Source: Chamaecyparis obtusa
Lineage: Eukaryota; Streptophyta; Pinopsida; Cupressales; Cupressaceae
NCBI GenBank assembly: GCA_027943335.1
Contig: BSBK01000525.1
Span: 652,501 to 716,500, forward strand
DNA length: 64,000 nucleotides
Direction: 5' to 3'
Below are positions 57,855-64,000 of this stretch, one piece after another. Under the pieces are notes generated by a model. It was given only the letters and a program-made list of their open reading frames with translations. It did no database searches and was not told where the DNA came from. The stretch's first letter is position 1, and each line of letters opens with the position of its first letter. The translations under genes and the position numbers were made by a program.

Positions 57855-57859
57855 GAAAG

Positions 57860-59711
57860 CTCCACCACTAGTACTCTTTCTATCATCTACATTTCCTGCC
57901 CAATCAACATCTATATAAACTCTCAATTCAAATATTTCATCCTTCTTGAATATAACCCATAATAAACAGTTCCTTTCAAGTATCTCGTTATTCTCTTCAC
58001 AACCATCATGTGTGTTTCCTTAGGATTGGTAGAGAATCTCGCCACAATCCCAATAGCTAATGCAATATTTGGTCTACTATGTACAACATACTGCAGTTTT
58101 CCAATCATATATCTATACAAAGTCTGGTTCACTTTTCCATTCCAAAATTTTTTAGTATCTCATGAATATATTTAGACTATGTAATGAAAATTCCTTTTTC
58201 CAACTTATACACTTGTAAACCAACAAAAAAATTGATCTCACCAAACATACTCATTTCAAATTTTGTTTGCATTTCATGTGAAAATCTCTTGCACAAGTCA
58301 TCTTGTCCACCAAAAATAATATCATCAACAAATATTTTTGCCAACAAGATTCCTTTACCTTCTTCATCTTTCATGTATATATTTCTTGTATCATTTGTTC
58401 TTGAGAATCCAATCTATATTAAGTAGTTATGCAATCTCTCATACCATGCTCTGGGAGCTTTCTTTAATACATATATTGCTTTGTTCAGTTTGAAAACCAT
58501 GTGTTTTCTATTTGGATCAAAAAAACCTTCTAGCTTTTCAATGTACACTTCTTCTTCTAATATACCATTTAAAAATGTAGACTTTACATCCATTTGGTAT
58601 ACCTTGAAATCTTTATAAGTAGCATATGCAAGAAGAGTTCTTACTCCTTCCAATCTAGCTACAGGGGCAAATCTCGCACCATAATTTATTCCTTCTTCTT
58701 GTGCATATCCTTTGCATACCAGCCTAGCTTTGTTTCTTGTGATTTCACCATGCTCATTCAACTTATTTCAGAATACCCACTTTGTCCCTATGACATTTTT
58801 ATTTTTAGGTCTCGGTACTAGAGTCTAGGTATCATTCTTCTCTATCTAGTCTATCTCTTCATTCATTTCTTGTATCTAGTCTTCATTCTCCAATGCCTCC
58901 TTTGTTGTTTTAGGCTCAAATTCACATAGTAAGCATGTAGGATCCTTTGTCTTGCTTCTAGTCAAAACTCTAGTATCTTTGTCTCCAATTATCTGTTCAG
59001 GCTTGTGATGTCTCCTTACATATTTTTCCAAAATAGGTTTAGCTCTACTTTCCTCTAATTCATTAGGTTCCCCAATAAGATTATAATATTTAGCTTCTAA
59101 ATGCTTGATAATCTCTTCCTGATACTTGATAGCATCTTCATGTCATTCAACAAGTTCTTTTTCTCTATTGACATTATTCTCCTACTGCTCAATAGTGTGT
59201 TCCTGATGCTCGACATTGCTTACCTGAGACTTGGCATCAAGTGCAAGTCTATCACTTGTCTCTTCTTCCTCTATATACACAAAAGATCTGTAATCTTTTG
59301 GTTCTTTCTTACTATTAGCTTCATTTCTTTCTACATACTCATCAATCTTGACATTCACACTTTCCACAATTTTGTTAATGTTAGAGTTCAAACACTTCTA
59401 AGCTTTAATTTTTGTGGAATAGCCTAGGAATATACCTTCATCACTTTTAGCATCAAATTTTCCATTTCTATTATCCTTCAGTATGTAACATTTTCTTCCA
59501 AAGATTCTAAGGTATTTTACATTTGGTGCATACCCATACCATAACTCATAAGGTGTCAGATTTGTAACTTTCTTTATCTGAATTTGGTTGAGAGTGTAAA
59601 TAGCTGTACTTACAACTTCCTTCCACTACTTTTGTGCCACATTCTTTTCAATCAACAATGTCCTTGCACAGTCCAAGATAGATTTGTTCCTCATTTCTGC
59701 TATACCATTCT
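57860..59711 (-). pseudogene. Copia B integrase-RT-RNase H fragment
   Basis: From right to left on the minus strand: the integrase end NGIAEMRNKSILDCAR, then [25 protein letters not shown], an acidic linker, RT with [28 protein letters not shown] and FVDDIIFGGQDD (about 58320), and the RNase H start. There are stops throughout and a frameshift between 58132 and 58177. E3 cuts it in the codons after the integrase QNGIAE motif, and the solo LTR cuts it in RNase H. Confidence 0.88.
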
Positions 59712-60756
59712 TGTTGGAAATTTGGCTGAGTTGGTTACATAGATGTCATTATGGAAACATGTGATCTATATGAAGATCACACAGGTCAGAGAGCTAGTAT
59801 GTCAGAGCGCAATGTAAAATTGTCTAAGTATGAGACAGTGTGTTTTTGCCAGTGAACTAGCAGATAGTTTTGATTGGTGATGTTGATTGGAGCAAGTTCA
59901 GTGCTTACACACTTGAACATAGACTCTATGGCTACTACTAAAGACTCACCTTAGAGCAAAAGTTAGTACAACATGTACGGAAGGATTTATGATAGTTTTA
60001 CTAAAGATAATGTCAATCCGACAAGATAGAATTTGAAGACAAAATTGATAAAGAGGTAAGGGATTATTTTGTTTATCAAAATAATGACTTAAAAATATAG
60101 AGGGATGACATCCTAGATGTTAACCCTTGGGTAAAGTTATTTTTTTATATGGCAGCCGACCTAAAAATTTATTAGCCTTAATAACTTGTGTAAATGTAAT
60201 TGTAAATTGTAAGAAGGATACATCAAAATAGTGATATAGTGATATGATGCAAAATATGATGTATATGTAATAATGATAGTGAAAGAGCAGTGAAGAGATA
60301 TTGAAGCAAGTAGTATAAGATTATGTACCTTAACCTCTTTTGTAATCAGTGAATATTGTATATTACTTGTTTAGGCAGTGGGCTCATCTGGTAATCACAT
60401 TTTGTACTACTAACTCCTAACAGGGTTGAGGCTTCTAAAAAGGCCTATAGTCCCTTAATCAGGACTGAAACACTATATGCTTGTAATAGACTCCTAATAG
60501 GGTAAACATCTTTAACAAGATACTTTTGATTAGTGGATCTTTATGGGTACCATCCCCACCAGGGTTTTCCCTTGGCCAGGGTTTCCTCAAGAACAAATAA
60601 TGTGTTATGAGTTCTTTTGTTTTATTGCTATGCACATTGTTTATATTTCTATGTTATGCATGTATTAATATTATCTATTATATCCATAATTGGGCAAAAG
60701 TAAAAGTTTGTGGAATACTAATTCACCCCCCCTCTCAATATTACCTATTTCTAAAA
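59712..60756 (+). repeat. E3 5' LTR
   Basis: It starts TGTTGGAAATTTGG and ends ATTTCTAAAA (expected CTAACA, CA mutated). It has CCTAACAGGG / CCTAATAGGG motifs (60415-60510), a TGGG/CCCA hairpin (60544-60558) and a weaker terminal hairpin AATACT/AATATT around a C-rich loop (60714-60742). The PBS directly behind it fixes its end. Confidence 0.82.
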
Positions 60757-60758
60757 AT

Positions 60759-60770
60759 TGGTATCAGAGC
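60759..60770 (+). other. E3 primer binding site
   Basis: TGGTATCAGAGC is the full initiator tRNA-Met complement, two bases after the LTR end. Confidence 0.95.
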
Positions 60771-60829
60771 TTAGTTACTCAGAAAAGAATCATTCAAGGA
60801 AAGCCTAGCAGCTCAAGAGTAAGATCTCT

Positions 60830-62110
60830 ATGGATATGGATCAACTAAAGAAGAATCTTGAAGAAGCTCTTGAGAAGATTGATATGCTTACTGATGAAAG
60901 AAACACTCTAAAAGGAAAATATGATGATGCAAAGAACCTCATTGAGAAACTAAAAAACAAGTTGGAAGATCAAAAATATGAAAAGGAATCCAAAGTTCTT
61001 ATTGAAGATTGTGATGACAATTTAGAAAAAGAAAAAGAAATCCTTAAACATGAACTGAAGATAGAAAATCTAAAACTAAGTCTGAAAGATGGAAATGGCA
61101 AGAATGAAGAAAATCTAAAATCTGAGAATGAAAGTCTAAAGACTAAAAATGAAGAACTAAAATCTAAACTTGGCAAAGTAACATCTAAACTTGAGAAAGT
61201 TAATTTATAGTATCCTAAACTTGAGAAATACAATACAATTGTGAAAGGTGAACTGACTCAATCAAAACAAAAACTTGAAAGGCTATATTCAACCAGTGAG
61301 AAGATTGATGAACAAGTATCTTATCAGAAACCATTTTATGATAAAACTAGTCTTGGATTCAATACATTCAAAAAAATTAAAGAAATCAAGGAACCAGATC
61401 TGAAAATATTTGAAAGTATAGATGAGAAGAAGTCTGATGAGACTAACAAGTTTGAAGATACACCTAAGAAGGAAAAACCACCTAAGAAAGAGGAATCATC
61501 TAAAGGTATGCAAAGAGAATTCAAAGGTAGATGTTTTACTTGTAATACTATTGGTCATATGAAGAGAGATTTCACAGGTAAGAAATTCAAACCCCTTAAA
61601 GGTTATTGTTATAATTGTCATGGTTTTGGACATAGAGCTATTGAATGTAGAAAACCTAAATTTGTTGAGGATAACAATAATAGTAGAATGTTTAGGAATA
61701 CTAACCATGCAGATCAGAAACCTACTGAAGATATGAACATAAGAGTAATATGTTATAGATGAAACAAAGTTGGACACATTGCTAGAAATTGTAGATCATA
61801 GATCAATCCACCTAGACCAAGATATGGAAACAATAGAATTGTTTGTCAGATATGCAACAAGATTGGACATACAACAAGGTTTTGCAGAATGAACAATGGA
61901 GTTTTTCATCCTAACCCTAACCCTAGAAATCATGCAAGAAGAAATGACAATGCAAGTAACGGACAGAAAGGATGCTGTAGTAATTCAAATGAAGTGAAAT
62001 TTGTTAAAAGCATAGATCAAGGAGACATATTCTGCACTAAAGGTAATTAGAAAGGTGAAGTATCAAATGGTAAGAATGAATCTTTACCTGACCTATCTCA
62101 AAGCACTTAA
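60830..62110 (+). pseudogene. E3 ORF1 (gag-like, coiled coil plus four CCHC knuckles)
   Basis: A frame of 427 codons has in-frame stops at 61208, 61760, near 61800 and near 62050, and no frameshift. The first 150 residues are Lys/Glu/Leu-rich with clear coiled-coil character (SENESLKTKNEELKSKLGKV). Knuckles: CFTCNTIGHMKRDF (last Cys to Phe), CYNCHGFGHRAIEC (intact), CYR-stop-NKVGHIARNC (second Cys codon changed to TGA, the same codon position as in the fifth E1 knuckle) and CQICNKIGHTTRFC (intact). The layout parallels E1/E2 ORF1. Confidence 0.78.
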
Positions 62111-62554
62111 TTTATGAAAATTACAATAGAATAGGAACTTAGATTAGTGTAGAAGTAGATATATGTGAATTGAGTCTTGCACAGTTAATGCAAGGTATTA
62201 TATGATGTTCTAATGCTATGGTTAAGAGCACAAAGAAAAATGTTATGTTTTGCGAGATCGCAAGAAGTTTTATGTTTTGCAAGTTAACAGAATCAGCTTT
62301 TTGGAAAGAAGCGGCAAAAGAATTGAATGCAATGTCAAATCTGAGTAAGATTGAAGTAATAAAAGGTCATGATTGGTATTATTTGATCATCAAAGAAAAT
62401 AAAAGTGTTAAGGAGATTAAAGAGCAGTGATTAGAAGTGTTTTGCAAGGATTTGGTGAAGGATTTGTGTGCCGAATCTACACAAGCCTAAAATCATGAAA
62501 TCAAGGTATTTTACTTGGCAGATCCTTAATTAGTAAAAGGAATTAGAAGTAATT
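62111..62554 (+). other. E3 ORF1-ORF2 spacer
   Basis: About 440 bases, the same length class as the E2 spacer (417). A short frame at 62218-62430 has no recognised similarity and uses no clear start context. The CTCGGT motif of the E1/E2 spacer is not evident here. Confidence 0.45.
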
Positions 62555-64000
62555 ATGGATGTTTCTTTGATTCATAATGTCAAAGATAAAAATAGACCTA
62601 AGATGAAAAGGGAACCAATAGAACCCTTGGAAGATGATCCTAGGTTAGCTTTATCATTTGTACCAAATGGAGTTTTACATCTAGAGAATGTTAGAAGTTA
62701 TCTTGAATGCAAACTAGAGACCATCAGTGATAGTGATTTCACCAAGGAATATCAGAAGATCTAAAATTAGGACATGTCATTGAGAGAAGGATTTGAACAT
62801 TTGAAAGATAATGAGATTATTAAGTATGCATTACAATATGAATTTGATAATGAAGAATGCACTAAGATAATCCTAAGCAGAATTCATAATGGGAAGTTTT
62901 GGTTAGAAGATAGAGTGATAGATATCATAGCTGATTTGATTTATGAAGTTACTGGACTATCCAAAATTGGAGCCATTCCCTTAAATGAGAAGAACATGAG
63001 GAAAATAGTCTTAGACAACACAAATTCATCCTATAATGGTAGAGGAATTGTGATTAGTAAGATTCAACATGATGATGTCAGATACTTGTGCAAGATCCTA
63101 CCAACTAAGTTTTGTGCTAATTCAAGAGAGGATGACATGGCAGCTGGAATGGTACATGTAGCTTATTTGATGTGTGTTGATAAAGTGAAAGTTGATATGT
63201 GTGAGATTCTGTGAATTCAATTGTTTGAGAATTTGGAGAAGATTAAGAAGACTAAGTATGCACATTTTACATTCTCATCTTTGATCACTTATATGTTTTT
63301 TCATTTTTTGAGAAGATTTCCTTACACCATTGGAAATGACTGGAATGATGGAAAAACTACAATGGAAAGAATTAACAAAGTGGATATGAGGCATGTTATT
63401 GACAAAGTGAATGAGAGTGCAATGTTGGTAATTAAGACATTTCAAAACTTGGTAACTAGCAGATCAAGGATCCCACAGTCTCTTGTGGAGAAGTATAAAA
63501 ATGAGATATGTTTCATGGTTGATACTGACTTTACTTACATTGAAGTGGTATAACCTAGAATAGAGTTCATAGACCCTCTTGGCTATGAAATATCTGAGAT
63601 TGAGATAGAAGAGTATGTGAGCAAGTTACTTAAATGCAAGATTGATACTCACAGTAATAGATTTGGAACCTTTGAGGAAAACTTCAACTCTGCAAAGGCT
63701 ATACTTGAAGAAAATTAGTCAAAGAAAAGAGTTGAGAGCACTATTAAGAGAATTCTAAAAGATACAAGGATGATAGAGAAATAATTCTTGGTAGCCAAGT
63801 AGACAATAGCAACAGTTAGAGAAATTGGAAAGAAAGAAATTTTGTCTGTACCACCTTTATCATCAATTGTAGTACAACAAGGAGAGACATAAGTCAAGGT
63901 GAAAGTGGAAGAAATAGAGAAGGAACAAGAAGCAAGTAAACCCACTAGGTCAACCTCCTCCACACCAAGAAAAAGATTAAAAGAGATTGCTACTAGACCA
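62555..64000 (+). pseudogene. E3 ORF2 (uncharacterised protein, runs off the window)
   Basis: It opens at ATG 62555 and stays in one frame for 482 codons to the edge, with stops at 62762, near 62768, 63212, 63551, 63716 and later. It shares with E1/E2 ORF2 an ILSRIHNGKFWLE motif, VTGL, YNGRGIVISKI, SSLITYMFFHFLRRFP, RIPQSLVEKYKNEICFMVD and PRIEFIDPLGYEI, and ends its first domain with FGTFEENFNSAK and then TAG at codon 388. Between FMVD and that TAG the spacing equals that of E1 exactly. After the TAG a charged linker with STPRKRLKE continues in frame. Function unknown. Confidence 0.75.

Larger units (their letters stand above)
44389..59711 (-). mobile_element. Copia B: old Ty1-copia element interrupted three times, right end lost in E3
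   Basis: The 3' LTR is at 44389-45867. The interior is in pieces at 45868-46400, 53323-53683 and 57860-59711, separated by copia C, a solo LTR and E3. All three intruders lie in its coding region. Its 5' LTR, gag and protease would lie beyond E3, outside the window. It is most similar in protein to copia A. Confidence 0.82.
59712..64000 (+). mobile_element. E3: diverged pol-less two-ORF element, 3' part beyond the window
   Basis: The 5' LTR at 59712-60756 is followed by PBS 60759-60770, ORF1 60830-62110 and ORF2 from 62555 to the window end. ORF2 aligns with E1/E2 ORF2, and ORF1 has the same coiled-coil plus knuckle layout, but sequence similarity is much lower. It inserted into the copia B integrase. 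The 3' LTR is outside the window, so a missing pol cannot be proven for E3, although ORF1 is followed directly by ORF2 as in E2. Confidence 0.8.

Noticed and set aside
61904..61925. Telomere-like CCCTAA repeats in E3 ORF1
   Set aside because: Only about three units (CCTAACCCTAACCCTAG), lying in frame in the ORF1 tail as an Asn/Pro repeat. Too short to be interstitial telomere sequence.

Overview
The window is a stretch of plant nuclear DNA made almost entirely of nested LTR retrotransposons. I find no host gene with an intact reading frame and no RNA gene. The sequence is AT-rich. The elements carry initiator-tRNA-Met primer binding sites, Ty1-copia polyproteins and a Del/Tekay-like Ty3-gypsy polyprotein, and one LTR is about 5.1 kb long. 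Layers of old, stop-riddled copies like these suggest a very large genome such as a conifer or another gymnosperm. That assignment is an inference; no single-copy gene confirms it.

Layout. (1) A gypsy element, G1 (minus strand), spans from before base 1 to 38266. Its 3' LTR end is at 1-1480, its coding region at 1508-1936 and 21375-25640, and its 5' LTR at 25724-38266. (2) G1 was split in its integrase gene by E1 (plus strand, 1942-21368). E1 was itself split by copia A (minus, 4191-11189) in its first ORF and by a 5'-truncated copia F (plus, 11688-16446) in its spacer. (3) A sister copy, E2 (minus, 28469-35928), sits inside the 5' LTR of G1. (4) 38267-43056 holds a decayed unidentified reading frame into which G1 inserted, and a degenerate repeat of about 70 bp. 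(5) 43057-44388 is the tail of a further LTR element, D, cut by copia B (minus, 44389 to 59711). B is interrupted three times: by complete copia C (46401-53317), by a 4.2-kb solo LTR (53684-57854) and by E3 (plus, 59712 to beyond the window).

The most unusual content is the E family (E1, E2 and the diverged E3). These LTR elements have normal LTRs, PBS and polypurine tract but no protease, integrase, reverse transcriptase or RNase H. They encode a coiled-coil protein with four or five CCHC zinc knuckles (ORF1) and a protein of about 1,050-1,100 codons (ORF2) that I do not recognise. An in-frame TAG lies at codon 393 of ORF2 in both E1 and E2, and at the aligned position (codon 388) in the diverged E3. 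The LTRs of E and of the copia elements share a terminal hairpin with a C-rich loop whose stem covaries between families, a U3 motif (CTCGGTAAACACTG) and a CTAACARGG motif array. This suggests that E elements are mobilised by copia-type enzymes supplied in trans.

Most coding regions have decayed by substitutions to stop codons and show few frameshifts, as expected for methylated, silenced elements mutating by cytosine deamination.
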